The position numbers were made by a program, and so were the translations under genes. The notes beneath the pieces are model-generated. The model made no database searches, was not told where the DNA came from, and saw nothing but the letters and a program-made list of their open reading frames with translations. Of a DNA stretch of 59,091 nucleotides, positions 33,805 to 43,237 are shown in pieces. Within the stretch, counting starts at the first letter, position 1. Every line of letters starts with the position of its first letter. The stretch comes from an uncultured Acetatifactor sp. (lineage in GTDB: Bacteria; Bacillota; Clostridia; Lachnospirales; Lachnospiraceae): contig CAJUAB010000027.1 of assembly GCA_910583845.1 (NCBI GenBank), positions 1 to 59,091 on the forward strand, read 5' to 3'.

Positions 33805-34026
33805 ATGAGGACGTTGAGAGAGATTCCGGTGGGGAGTACGGTAACGGTGAAACGGTTGTCCGGCGAAGGCCCTGTGAAACGCAGAATTATGGATATGGGC
33901 ATCACGAAGGGTGTGGAGCTGTATGTGAGGAAGGTGGCTCCTCTGGGTGATCCGCTGGAGGTAACCGTCAGAGGTTATGAACTGTCTTTGCGGAAGGCCG
34001 ATGCCATGATGATTGAAGTGGAGTAA
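33805..34026 (+). CDS. feoA: Ferrous iron transport protein A (second copy)
   Basis: 73 residues, SH3-like FeoA fold (TVTVKRLSGEGPVKRRIMDMG, then VRGYELSLRKADA). It differs considerably from the first copy, so they may have separate roles or form a pair. GGAGAGGAGA ribosome site, 45 bases after the first gene. The next gene, feoB, starts 267 bases downstream after a second palindrome. Confidence 0.92.
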   Translation: MRTLREIPVGSTVTVKRLSGEGPVKRRIMDMGITKGVELYVRKVAPLGDPLEVTVRGYELSLRKADAMMIEVE

Positions 34027-34038
34027 ATTTTGCACACT

Positions 34039-34052
34039 AGTTAGCTATAACT
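34039..34052. promoter_or_regulatory. Second metal-regulator-like palindrome before feoB
   Basis: AGTTA-GCTA-TAACT (34039-34052) resembles the operator at 33480, within an AT-rich stretch (34030-34075). It suggests separate iron control of feoB, though no clear -35/-10 pair was found nearby. Confidence 0.45.
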
Positions 34053-34293
34053 AATAAAGATTAGCGATAAATAAACGTGATTAACGGACTGTGAAAAGAA
34101 ATCCAAACGGTTATTTCGGCACAAAACCATGACAGCACATCTGAAAGCAGCCATACACAGAGGCGGTTCAGAAGATCGGTACATCAAAAAGTCCGGCAAA
34201 GACAGACCGGCCGGAAGATGAAAACAGTCTCGAAGCGGAACTTCCGGCCTGGGAATCCCGGAGAAGAGACGGCACTGGAAAAGGAGGAGAGTT

Positions 34294-36693
34294 ATGTCTG
34301 TAAAAATTGCGCTCGCAGGTAATCCCAACTGCGGCAAGACAACATTGTTCAACGCGCTGACCGGGTCCAACCAGTATGTGGGAAACTGGCCGGGAGTTAC
34401 AGTGGAGAAAAAGGAAGGGAAGCTGAAAAGTTCTTTCGGCTATCGGGAGGTCCTGATTATGGATCTGCCGGGGATCTATTCCCTGTCCCCCTATACGCCG
34501 GAGGAGGTGGTGGCCCGGAATTACCTGACCGGTGAGAGACCGGATGTCATTTTGAATATCGTGGACGGCACCAACATGGAGAGAAATCTGTATTTGTCCA
34601 CCCAGCTGCTGGAACTGGGGATACCCGTGGTCATGGCGGTAAATATGGCGGATATACTGGAGAAAGACGGCGGTAAAATATTTGTGGATCAGCTTTCCGA
34701 AAAACTGGGCTGTCCGGTGGTGGAGATTTCCGCCCTGAAAGGAACCGGCGTCAGCGACGCGATGCAGAAAGCCATGGAGGCCGCTTCGGAAAGCAAAAAG
34801 GGAAGCGCACTCAGGTTTGATGCCGCCATAGAGAAGGCCATTGAGTCCGTATCCGAAAAACTGGGCCGTGAAGTGCAGGAGAAGCAGAAGAGATTTTTCA
34901 GCATCAAGCTGCTGGAGAGAGACACAAAGATCTCCGCGCGGCTGGCAATAACGCCCGATGTGGAGAGAGAGGCCGCGGCGCTGGAGAAGGAGTATGACGA
35001 TGACATAGAGAGCATTTTTGCCAATGCCCGTTATACGTATATTGCCTCTATTATAGAAGAATGCCGTGCGCAAAAGCGGCAGAGCGGCATGCGTATTTCC
35101 GACAAAATTGATCGTATTGTCACCAACAGATGGGCGGCGCTGCCAATTTTTGCGGCGGTGATGGTGTTGGTGTACTATATCTCCGTGTCCACGGTGGGAA
35201 GCTGGGCGACGGACTGGGCCAATGACGGACTGTTCGGGGAAGGTTTTCATCTTCCGGGTCTCAGCGGAGACTATGCGGATGCCTCGGTCCGGTACGCTGA
35301 TGAGAACATCTGGACCCATGAAGTGAAAGCCAGCGTGAACGCGGCGGCGGACGCAGGGGTGACCGGTGCCGCGGCCATACGGGAAGCCATGGAAGAGAAG
35401 GATCTTGGCGGCTTTGAGGAAGCCTATGGATTTTTCGGTGAATTGCTGGCGGCGGAAGGCTTTGATATATCTTCCACAGTGGACGGGGCCATGGAGGAGG
35501 CCCCCGACCCCTCCGACTATGGCGTGTGGGTGCCCGGCATCCCTGTGCTGGCGGCAAGAGGCCTGGAGGCCATTCAGTGCGCGCCCTGGCTGGAGAGCCT
35601 GATTGTGGATGGGATTGTGGGCGGTGTGGGCGCGGTGCTGGGATTTGTGCCTCAGATGCTGGTACTGTTTTTCTTTCTGGCATTTTTGGAGGGCTGCGGA
35701 TACATGGCGCGGGTAGCCTTTATCATGGACCGGATTTTCCGCAGATTCGGCCTGTCCGGCAAGTCCTTTATCCCGATGCTGATCGGCTCCGGCTGCGGGG
35801 TGCCCGGTATCATGGCCGCCCGAACCATTGAGAACGACAGAGACCGCAAAATGACCATTATGACCACCACCTTTATTCCCTGCGGCGCCAAGATGCCCAT
35901 TATTGCGCTGATTGCGGCGTCACTGTTTCAGAATGCGTGGTGGGTGGCTCCCAGCGCTTATTTTATCGGGGTGGCGGCCATTGTCTGTTCCGGCGTCATC
36001 CTGAAGAAAACCAGGATGTTCGCGGGCGACCCTGCTCCCTTTGTCATGGAACTGCCCGCTTACCATTGGCCCACTGCGGGCAATGTGCTGCGCAGTATGG
36101 GGGAGAGGGGATTTTCTTTCATCAAAAAGGCGGGGACCATTATCCTGCTGTCCTCCATTGTCATCTGGGCGGGCTCCTGCTTCGGAGTAGTGGGCGGACG
36201 CCTGCTGTTTGACAGGGAGATGGAGCTGGAGAACAGTGTGCTGGGCATCATCGGCGGCACCGTCAGTTTTATCTTCGCGCCTCTTGGCTTTGACAATGTC
36301 CGCGCCACCATTGCTGCTTTTATGGGGCTGGTGGCCAAGGAGGAGGTGGTGGGCGTGTTCGGCGTGCTGGATTTCGAGGGTATGAGCAGGCTGGCGGCCT
36401 ATTCCTTCCTGGTCTTCAATCTGCTCTGCGCGCCCTGCTTTGCCGCCATGGGCGCCATAAAGCGGGAGATGAACAATATAAAATGGTTCTGGTTCGCCAT
36501 CGGATACCAGTGCGGCCTGGCCTATGGGGTATCTCTGTGTATCTATCAGATCGGGATGCTCTTTACAGGAGTCTGTGGGTTTGGTACAATAGTGGCATTC
36601 CTGCTGCTGGCCGGTTTGATCTGGCTGTTAGTCAGGCCCTGTAGGGAAAGCGGGACGTGTAAGATGAAATCCATGAAGAAGAGGGCGGCATAA
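34294..36693 (+). CDS. feoB: Ferrous iron transporter FeoB with a lumenal-side insertion
   Basis: 799 residues, longer than the usual ~650-720. The N-terminal G protein has GNPNCGKTT (G9-T17), DLPG (G3) and NMAD (G4) motifs; the C-part has the membrane helices with GCGVPGIMA and GCGYMARVAF gate motifs. FeoB moves Fe(II) across the membrane with GTP. Between the first membrane helix and the next core (~306-413) lies an insertion of about 100 acidic, Ala-rich residues, rich in DAA/EA repeats. GGAGGAG ribosome site. It is the third feo gene, with a Cys-rich helper directly behind. Confidence 0.95.
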   Translation: MSVKIALAGNPNCGKTTLFNALTGSNQYVGNWPGVTVEKKEGKLKSSFGYREVLIMDLPGIYSLSPYTPEEVVARNYLTGERPDVILNIVDGTNMERNLYLSTQLLELGIPVVMAVNMADILEKDGGKIFVDQLSEKLGCPVVEISALKGTGVSDAMQKAMEAASESKKGSALRFDAAIEKAIESVSEKLGREVQEKQKRFFSIKLLERDTKISARLAITPDVEREAAALEKEYDDDIESIFANARYTYIASIIEECRAQKRQSGMRISDKIDRIVTNRWAALPIFAAVMVLVYYISVSTVGSWATDWANDGLFGEGFHLPGLSGDYADASVRYADENIWTHEVKASVNAAADAGVTGAAAIREAMEEKDLGGFEEAYGFFGELLAAEGFDISSTVDGAMEEAPDPSDYGVWVPGIPVLAARGLEAIQCAPWLESLIVDGIVGGVGAVLGFVPQMLVLFFFLAFLEGCGYMARVAFIMDRIFRRFGLSGKSFIPMLIGSGCGVPGIMAARTIENDRDRKMTIMTTTFIPCGAKMPIIALIAASLFQNAWWVAPSAYFIGVAAIVCSGVILKKTRMFAGDPAPFVMELPAYHWPTAGNVLRSMGERGFSFIKKAGTIILLSSIVIWAGSCFGVVGGRLLFDREMELENSVLGIIGGTVSFIFAPLGFDNVRATIAAFMGLVAKEEVVGVFGVLDFEGMSRLAAYSFLVFNLLCAPCFAAMGAIKREMNNIKWFWFAIGYQCGLAYGVSLCIYQIGMLFTGVCGFGTIVAFLLLAGLIWLLVRPCRESGTCKMKSMKKRAA

Positions 36694-36711
36694 CCCCCGG
36701 GAGGTATGAGG

Positions 36712-36849
36712 ATGGGCACATTCATTGTTTTGGCGGTGCTGGCAGGCATAGTAACTCTGATTGTAAGAGGCATGGCGCGGGATAAAAAGAGAGGGAAATC
36801 CCTGCATTGCGGCGGCGACTGCGGCCATTGCGGCGGTCACTGCCACTGA
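36712..36849 (+). CDS. FeoB-associated Cys-rich membrane protein
   Basis: 45 residues. One N-terminal membrane helix (VLAVLAGIVTLIV), a basic turn, then HCGGDCGHCGGHCH with four Cys and three His. Such small FeoC-like/virus attachment p12-like proteins sit beside feoB in Clostridia and may bind iron or help FeoB. The ATG at 36712 is seven bases after GGGAGG. It is too short for routine gene calling. The feo operon ends right after. Confidence 0.85.
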   Translation: MGTFIVLAVLAGIVTLIVRGMARDKKRGKSLHCGGDCGHCGGHCH

Positions 36850-36900
36850 TCCCAATAAGGCTTTTCACTCTGCCCGGCCAGGCGATCCATGTCATAAATG

Positions 36901-36934
36901 AAAACGGCCGCCCGATGAACCGGGTGGCCGTTTT
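36901..36934. terminator. Bidirectional terminator after feo and DUF975 genes
   Basis: Fourteen-base stem with one mismatch (36901-36914 with 36921-36934), six-base loop, A-run on one side and T-run on the other. It can stop transcripts from both strands. Confidence 0.85.
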
Positions 36935-36961
36935 GCGCTTTCCCTTTGCTGAGCGCATCCG

Positions 36962-37720
36962 TTAGACAGCCCTGACAGGCTCTTTTCGCGGATTCATCAC
37001 ATCCAGGAAAAAGCAGGTATAAGTCATCTGCATATAGGGCTCCAGCCACAGCAGGCCGATGCCGCAGGTCAGCGCCGCCAGCAGAAGCAGGGGGACAAAA
37101 CTCACCCGCAGGTAGAACAGGCGTCCCATATGTCCTTTCATAATCCGCACACTGCCTTGCAGCAGCTGCTTTGCCGAGTAATCCGGAAAATCCAGCATCA
37201 GATAATAGCACTGGGAAAAGGCCAGGGTGAATACCGTGCTCAGAGCCAGGGCTGCGGAGGCGGACAGCAGCGCGCCCATGATCCAGGAAATATTGTCTGT
37301 CTGCTGGAACATGCCGTAGCAGACGGTGCAGGGGAGCTGCAGGATGAAAGAGACGGCAGTAAAAAAGCCGGACAGCGTCAGGCATTTTCTGAGCTGCCAG
37401 CGGAAACCGTAGAACAGATTGCTCACTTCACTGCTGCGGCGGCATGCCATATTCAGAAAAAACAGTGCGTAGCCCGCGGAAAAAATATTGGTAAAGAAGG
37501 TGATTATGACGCGGACCAGCAGAGCGAGGATTATGCGGGCCAGCGGGGAGACGGGCACCAGCAGCCGGACAGCGCCGGAAAAGCCGTTGACCACGGTGGA
37601 CAGTGCCCAGGGCAGCATATTGCCCAGAAACAGGATCAGCATGGCAGAGCCATAGCGACCGTCCAGCAGATCCTTGGCCCGGGTTTTTAACTCGGCGGAC
37701 GTCATATAATGTTCATTCAT
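36962..37720 (-). CDS. DUF975-family integral membrane protein
   Basis: 252 residues with about five or six membrane helices, of the DUF975 family common in Firmicutes. The N-terminus (TSAELKTRAKDLLDGRYG) is the hallmark opening. The function is unknown. It is the second gene of a small minus-strand pair with the next membrane protein, separated from the feo operon by a shared terminator. A GGAAAT ribosome site is present. Confidence 0.85.
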   Translation of the reverse strand: MNEHYMTSAELKTRAKDLLDGRYGSAMLILFLGNMLPWALSTVVNGFSGAVRLLVPVSPLARIILALLVRVIITFFTNIFSAGYALFFLNMACRRSSEVSNLFYGFRWQLRKCLTLSGFFTAVSFILQLPCTVCYGMFQQTDNISWIMGALLSASAALALSTVFTLAFSQCYYLMLDFPDYSAKQLLQGSVRIMKGHMGRLFYLRVSFVPLLLLAALTCGIGLLWLEPYMQMTYTCFFLDVMNPRKEPVRAV

Positions 37721-37808
37721 ATTTCCATATCCTTTCTTACAATCAGCCTGTCATTTAATTGCGCAAATCCCTGTGAACGCACATTCCGCTCCTCTTATTC
37801 CGGGACGC

Positions 37809-38201
37809 TCAGTCAGTGGGGAAGAGTTCATCCAGGTCAATGCCGTAGGCTCTCTCGAACAGATCATCATAGCTTTCCCCATACATACTTTCGGAATAGC
37901 GGTTCAGCATCTCCCGGTATTGCGGGTCGCGCATCATGGCGGGCAGCATGGATAACACAGTACCGTAGATCACGACGGAAAAGGCGAGTCCCAGACAGGA
38001 GGTGGCGAGACCGGTGACGGCCATGGTATCCATGCGGCGTCCTTTGCGGTAGGACAAGATGGCAAAAAGGACCCCCAGCGCGCCCAGAGGCAGCGGCAGG
38101 ACTGCCGTGCAGACGGTCAGTAGGGAACAGACTCCCAGGACCAGCGAGGCGATGGTAAAGGGATTCCTGCGCGCGGCAGGAGAGGTTTGGCGATAATCCA
38201 T
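37809..38201 (-). CDS. Small DUF4190-like membrane protein
   Basis: 130 residues. Two membrane helices (about 17-50 and 60-85) with LVLGVCSLLTVC and small polar loops match the DUF4190/CCC-like layout: short helical hairpin with G-rich turn and an acidic C-terminal tail. Function unknown. It is upstream of the DUF975 gene on the same strand (88-base gap), perhaps a shared envelope unit. Confidence 0.7.
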   Translation of the reverse strand: MDYRQTSPAARRNPFTIASLVLGVCSLLTVCTAVLPLPLGALGVLFAILSYRKGRRMDTMAVTGLATSCLGLAFSVVIYGTVLSMLPAMMRDPQYREMLNRYSESMYGESYDDLFERAYGIDLDELFPTD

Positions 38202-38389
38202 AATGCATGCGCTCCTATCTCTTGACCCGCAGATTCTCCCCCAAGGTGCAAAGGATCAAACCAATATTATAGAAGAATCTGTGGGTTTCTTATTATAAAG
38301 CATCTTACCATTATTTTGGACAGAAGGCAAATAAATCTGCAATTTTTAACAGATTTTTTATGGGAGATCGGAAGAATCTATTTTATTCC

Positions 38390-38419
38390 TTGAAATGACA
38401 GGGCAGAATCTGTTATAGT
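38390..38419 (+). promoter_or_regulatory. Promoter of tex
   Basis: TTGAAA (38390-38395), 18-base spacer, TATAGT (38414-38419), 66 bases before the start. Confidence 0.65.
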
Positions 38420-38484
38420 AGTATAAGCGAGGCAAAACGGCCTGACTTTATGAAATTCAAAATCAGAAAGGCATGGAAGTACAT

Positions 38485-40881
38485 ATGGACATTTTACAGA
38501 CAATCAAAGAAGAATTACAAGTGGAAAAATGGCAGGTGGAGGCCGCCGTCAAGCTGATTGACGAGGGCAATACCATTCCCTTTATATCCCGTTACCGGAA
38601 GGAGGTCACCGGCTCTCTGAATGACGAGCAGCTGCGGGACCTTCACGAGCGTTTGCAGTATCTTCGCAGTCTGGAGGAGAAAAAGCAGCAGGTGCTTGGC
38701 AGCATAGAGGAACAGGGAAAACTGACGGAAGAGCTGAGGACGAAGATTCAGGAAGCCCTGACCCTGGTAGCGGTGGAGGATCTGTACAGACCTTACCGCC
38801 CCAAGAGAAAGACCAGGGCCAGCGTCGCCAGAGAGCGGGGACTGGAGCCCCTGGCCCGGATAATCCTGGCCCAGGAGATCCGCACACCGCTGGAAGAGGA
38901 GGCGGAAAAATATATCTCCGAGGAGGTGCCCGGCGTTCAGGAAGCGATACAGGGGGCCATGGACATTCTGGCGGAGCAGGTATCCGATGAGGCGGATTAC
39001 CGCAGCTATATCCGCCAGGCTACCACGGATGAGGGGATCATCAGCAGCGAGGCCAAGGACGAGAAGGCGCAGACCGTATATGAGATGTATTATCATTTTG
39101 AAGAGCCAGTGAAAAAGATCGCGGGGCACCGGGTGCTGGCGCTGAACCGGGGAGAGGCGGAGAAGGTGCTGACCGTGAAGCTGGGCGCTCCCACAGAGCG
39201 TATCCTGCGTTATCTGGAGAAACAGCTGATCCGGGAGGATAATCCGGTGACCACACCGGTTCTCAGAGCCGTGTGTCAGGATGCCTACGAGCGGCTGATC
39301 GCTCCCGCCATAGAGAGGGAGATCCGCAATGATCTCACGGAGAAAGCCGAGGACGGTGCCATCTCCGTGTTTGGAAAGAACCTGGAACAGCTGCTGCTGC
39401 AGCCTCCCATCGCGGGGAAAGTGGTACTGGGCTGGGACCCGGCTTTTCGCACCGGCTGTAAGCTGGCGGTGGTGGATGCCACCGGAAAGGTGCTGGATAC
39501 CAAGGTGATTTATCCCACGGCCCCCCAGAACAAAGTGACGGAGGCCAAGGCGGAATTGAAGCGCCTGATTTCCAAATATCATGTGGATCTGATTTCCGTG
39601 GGCAACGGCACGGCCTCCCGGGAATCCGAGCAGGTCATTGTGGAGCTGCTGAAAGAGCTGGACCGCCCCGTGCAGTATGTGATTGTCAATGAGGCCGGGG
39701 CTTCCGTATACTCTGCCAGCAAACTTGCCACAGAGGAATTTCCCAATTTTGACGTGGGACAGAGAAGCGCCGCCTCCATTGCCCGCCGCCTCCAGGACCC
39801 CCTGGCGGAGCTGGTGAAGATTGATCCCCAGTCCATCGGCGTGGGACAGTATCAGCACGATATGAATCAGAAGAAACTCAGCGAAGCCCTGGGCGGCGTG
39901 GTGGAGGACAGCGTGAACAAGGTGGGCGTGGACTTAAACACTGCTTCCGTGTCCCTGTTGGAGTATATCTCCGGCATCAACAAGACCATCGCGAGAAACA
40001 TTGTGGACTACAGAGAGGCAAACGGGCGTTTTACCAACAGAAAACAGCTTTTGAAGGTTCCCAAGCTGGGCCCCAAGGCCTTTGAGCAGTGCGCGGGTTT
40101 CATGCGTATTCTGGATGGGGATAACCCTCTGGACGCCACCAGCGTACATCCCGAATCCTATGAGGCGGCGTTGAAGCTGCTGGACAGGCTGGGACTTACC
40201 ATGGAGGATGTGAAGGAGGCGCAGAAAAAAGCGGCGGCGGAGAAGACGGCCGGGAAAAAGGCCCCGGCGGAGGGACGCGTCCAACGGCCCGCTCAGAGGA
40301 AGCAGGAGAAGACAATCCAGATCAAGAACACAAACACGGCCATGGGCAAGGCGCTGGCGGCAGCCATGGGCGGCATGACGGCGACCCCTGTTGAAGACAC
40401 CCGGACACCCGGCGGGAAGGGGGGCCCGGGCAGCGGGGGGGACGGCGGCACAAAATCCGCAGGCGCGGCACAGAGCCGGGTCAGCAGTCTTGAGAGACGT
40501 GTCAGGAACAAAGCGCAGCTGGCCCAGGAGCTCGGTATAGGCGAGATCACTCTCACCGATATTCTGAAGGAACTGGAAAAGCCGGCCCGCGATCCCAGGG
40601 ATGATATGCCCAGACCCATTCTTCGCAGCGATGTACTGGACATGAAGGATTTGAAACCGGGCATGGTTCTGAAAGGCACAGTGCGAAATGTCATCGACTT
40701 TGGCGTGTTTGTGGATATCGGCGTACACCAGGACGGTCTGGTACATATTTCCCAGATCACGGAGAAGTATATCAAGCATCCGCTGGAGGCGGTCAGCGTG
40801 GGGGATATCGTCGACGTGCAGGTGCTGGATGTGGACATGCAGAAGAAGAGAATATCTCTGACCATGAAAATAAAGAAGTAA
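38485..40881 (+). CDS. tex: Tex-family S1 RNA-binding transcription accessory protein
   Basis: 798 residues. The layout is Tex: N-terminal helical part, YqgF-like nuclease fold (GWDPAFRTGCKLAVVD, ~310), helix-hairpin-helix pair (DLNTASVSLLEYI, ~480), and a C-terminal S1 RNA-binding domain (GMVLKGTVRNVIDFGVFVDIG, ~725). Tex binds nucleic acid and helps resolve transcription-translation conflict and support fitness. A low-complexity Lys/Gly/Ala-rich linker (~580-665) splits the HhH and S1 regions. Start: ATG at 38485 after GGAAGT; an ATG 12 bases upstream (38473) is an alternative with the AAAGG site. Confidence 0.95.
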   Translation: MDILQTIKEELQVEKWQVEAAVKLIDEGNTIPFISRYRKEVTGSLNDEQLRDLHERLQYLRSLEEKKQQVLGSIEEQGKLTEELRTKIQEALTLVAVEDLYRPYRPKRKTRASVARERGLEPLARIILAQEIRTPLEEEAEKYISEEVPGVQEAIQGAMDILAEQVSDEADYRSYIRQATTDEGIISSEAKDEKAQTVYEMYYHFEEPVKKIAGHRVLALNRGEAEKVLTVKLGAPTERILRYLEKQLIREDNPVTTPVLRAVCQDAYERLIAPAIEREIRNDLTEKAEDGAISVFGKNLEQLLLQPPIAGKVVLGWDPAFRTGCKLAVVDATGKVLDTKVIYPTAPQNKVTEAKAELKRLISKYHVDLISVGNGTASRESEQVIVELLKELDRPVQYVIVNEAGASVYSASKLATEEFPNFDVGQRSAASIARRLQDPLAELVKIDPQSIGVGQYQHDMNQKKLSEALGGVVEDSVNKVGVDLNTASVSLLEYISGINKTIARNIVDYREANGRFTNRKQLLKVPKLGPKAFEQCAGFMRILDGDNPLDATSVHPESYEAALKLLDRLGLTMEDVKEAQKKAAAEKTAGKKAPAEGRVQRPAQRKQEKTIQIKNTNTAMGKALAAAMGGMTATPVEDTRTPGGKGGPGSGGDGGTKSAGAAQSRVSSLERRVRNKAQLAQELGIGEITLTDILKELEKPARDPRDDMPRPILRSDVLDMKDLKPGMVLKGTVRNVIDFGVFVDIGVHQDGLVHISQITEKYIKHPLEAVSVGDIVDVQVLDVDMQKKRISLTMKIKK

Positions 40882-40965
40882 AAACCATTGCGTGAAGATA
40901 CAGGGAGAGCGGAAGTACGGAAGTAAAACTTCCCGATACGGATTGGCGCAATACTGCGGGCGAAG

Positions 40966-40989
40966 CCATAGTTGACTCGTCAACTATGG
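40966..40989. promoter_or_regulatory. Perfect 24-base palindrome before the chemoreceptor gene
   Basis: Eleven-base arms (40966-40976 and 40979-40989) around TC, 21 bases before the ATG. It could be a regulatory operator or an mRNA hairpin near the ribosome site. Confidence 0.6.
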
Positions 40990-41010
40990 GTATGCGGAGA
41001 GAGGAAAAAA

Positions 41011-42474
41011 ATGAATACAGTGACGGAACTACAGCGAAATAACAGAACGGCAATGCTGACCCATATCGTAACGGTTGTGGTGATGCTGGCGCTGATTTTT
41101 GTACAGGCATGCAGAGGGGATGTATCCTTCGCCTATGCGGGCATTCTGTGCGCGGCGGGAATTGCGCCGGTGGTCATGGAAATCTTTTTCTGGAGCAGGG
41201 ACAGGGACACAGGTATGATCAAGCACCTGGCGGCCATAGGATTTGCCGTGTTCTACTCCATCTGCCTGTTTACGGGGACGAACCAGCTGGTGTTCGTATT
41301 TGTGATCCCCATGATTTTTGTGGTTTCCGTCTACAATGATATCCGCTATCAGCTGATCATTAACACCGGCACCGTGCTGGAAAGCCTGATCGTCGTGATA
41401 TTGGGGGCCATGACCGGGAAATTCGGCTATCAGGGAATGGACGGGGCGGTGATCCAGATGAGCGTCATGGGAATGGTGGCGGTTTATTCCATTTTTACCA
41501 CCAGGACATTGAAGGAGAATACGGAGCAGAGGATAGAGGATATCTCCCGGTCCAGACAGCAGATGGAACAACTGCTCAAGGCCAACGCGGTACTCTCCGG
41601 CAAGCTGGCGGAGGGCATCACCGCCATCCATGAAAAGGCGGAGGAGCTTGGCAACGCGTCCAAAGTAACCAGGAGGGCCATGGAGGAGGTGTCTCTGGGA
41701 GCGGAGGACACGGCGAAGCATGTACACAGTCAGATGCAGCAGACCGAGACCATCAGGGGCAGGGTGAGCCAGGTGGAAGATGTCACCGGACAGATTGACG
41801 AGAGCATGGAGCGTACCATAAAAGCGCTGGAGACCGGAAATCAGAATGTAGCGATTCTGGTGGGGCAGGTGGAGGCTTCCGTGGAGAACGGAGTCGTGGT
41901 GAGCGGTAAGCTGGAAGCGCTGGGCCAGTATATGGAAAAGATGCACACCATCGTGGAGCTGATTGGCGGTATAACCTCCCAGACCAGTATGCTGGCGCTG
42001 AACGCCAGCATCGAGGCGGCCCGGGCGGGGGAAGCAGGCAGAGGCTTTTCCGTGGTGGCCACAGAGATCTCGGATATGGCTGCCAGAACCCGGGAGGCCA
42101 CATCCGGTATCACTGGCCTGATAGGCGATGTGTCCGCGGCTATCAGGGAAGTCATGGGTGTGATCACCGATATGCTCTCCGGCATTGACGATGAGAAGCA
42201 GGGAGCCCGACACGCGGCGGAGAGCTTTCAGTCCATCAGCGACAATACTTTCGCGGTTCGCGGCAATATGGAAAGCCTGATCAGGGTAGTGGACGAATTA
42301 AAAGATTCCAACCAGGTGATTGTTGATTCCGTCCAGACCATCTCCGCCATCTCTCAGGAGGTGGCAGCCCATGCCGGTGAAACCATGAACTCCGAGGAGA
42401 AGAATATTCTCATTATGGAGGAGATCACCCGGATCATGCAGGAACTGATGGATCTGGCAAAGGAGTGCCGGTAA
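41011..42474 (+). CDS. Methyl-accepting chemotaxis protein without extracytoplasmic sensor
   Basis: 487 residues. The N-terminal half has about five to six membrane helices in close succession with almost no external loop. The C-terminal half is the receptor signalling domain with the hallmark hairpin (TSMLALNASIEAARAGEAGRG, ~325). It likely passes a signal from a membrane-borne stimulus to CheA/CheW. There is no typical sensor domain such as Cache. The start at 41011 follows AGAGAGGAAAAAA. Flagellar or che genes are not in this window. Confidence 0.9.
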   Translation: MNTVTELQRNNRTAMLTHIVTVVVMLALIFVQACRGDVSFAYAGILCAAGIAPVVMEIFFWSRDRDTGMIKHLAAIGFAVFYSICLFTGTNQLVFVFVIPMIFVVSVYNDIRYQLIINTGTVLESLIVVILGAMTGKFGYQGMDGAVIQMSVMGMVAVYSIFTTRTLKENTEQRIEDISRSRQQMEQLLKANAVLSGKLAEGITAIHEKAEELGNASKVTRRAMEEVSLGAEDTAKHVHSQMQQTETIRGRVSQVEDVTGQIDESMERTIKALETGNQNVAILVGQVEASVENGVVVSGKLEALGQYMEKMHTIVELIGGITSQTSMLALNASIEAARAGEAGRGFSVVATEISDMAARTREATSGITGLIGDVSAAIREVMGVITDMLSGIDDEKQGARHAAESFQSISDNTFAVRGNMESLIRVVDELKDSNQVIVDSVQTISAISQEVAAHAGETMNSEEKNILIMEEITRIMQELMDLAKECR

Positions 42475-42493
42475 CGGCCGCATAAAGTGTACG

Positions 42494-43237
42494 CTATTGC
42501 TTTCCGGCCTTGATGATGGGACTGAGCGGTTTGTAGATCAGCATGGTGATCAGGGAGACGCTTCCGCCCTTGATCAGGTTCATGGGAGCTACACAGCAGA
42601 CTACAAAGCTGACGATGCTGCCTTTTGTCATCAGAGGATTGACGGCGCTGCCCATATCCAGAATGGTGTCCAGAGGCATCCCATACAGTCTGGAAAAGGC
42701 GGGCAGCAGGTAGATTGCGTTGAAAGCCGTTCCGAACAGGGTCAGGATCAAAGTGCCGATGATACAGCCCGCGATGGCGCTTTTCTTTTTCTTGTTAAAA
42801 TGATAGATTGCGGAGGCTGGCAGGATAAAGCTGCAGCCGATGACGAAATTGGCCAGATCTCCCACAAAGGCGGTACTGGTACCTTTGATGAGAAGTTTCA
42901 GCAGGATTTTTACAACTTCTATAATGACCCCTGTCACCGGACCAAAGGCAAATGCCCCCACAAGAGCGGGCAGTTCGCTGAAATCCAGTTCATAAAAACT
43001 CGGGGCGAAGGGCAGGGGAAACTCAAACAGAAACAGGATCAGGGCTATGGCTGAGAACATGCCGGTGACCGCCATTCTGCGGGTGGCAAAAACGCGTTCC
43101 TTCGCAATGCCTCCACTGTTTTTCCTGTAAGCCAGTTTTTCCAGAACCAGCGCCACCAGAAATACGGCGATGATAATCAGAAGAAATTCTGCCGCGAACA
43201 CGGCGTTTTCCGCTACACTTTTGAAAAATCCATTCAT
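42494..43237 (-). CDS. ribU: ECF transporter S component, probable riboflavin-binding RibU
   Basis: 247 residues with five to six membrane helices, including AVTGMFSAIALILFLFEFPLP and ELDFSELPALVGAFAFGP, typical of the ECF S-component that binds riboflavin. The FMN riboswitch upstream settles the substrate in practice. RibU captures the vitamin and uses the shared ECF ATPase module, which is not in this window. The start at 43237 (second of two adjacent ATGs) has GAGG at six-base distance; an in-frame ORF extending to 43480 crosses the terminator of the riboswitch and is rejected. Confidence 0.9.
   Translation of the reverse strand: MNGFFKSVAENAVFAAEFLLIIIAVFLVALVLEKLAYRKNSGGIAKERVFATRRMAVTGMFSAIALILFLFEFPLPFAPSFYELDFSELPALVGAFAFGPVTGVIIEVVKILLKLLIKGTSTAFVGDLANFVIGCSFILPASAIYHFNKKKKSAIAGCIIGTLILTLFGTAFNAIYLLPAFSRLYGMPLDTILDMGSAVNPLMTKGSIVSFVVCCVAPMNLIKGGSVSLITMLIYKPLSPIIKAGKQ

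Noticed and set aside
40931..40939. CCGATAC as a sigma-D -10 box for the chemoreceptor
   Set aside because: No TAAA box at the required 15-base distance upstream.
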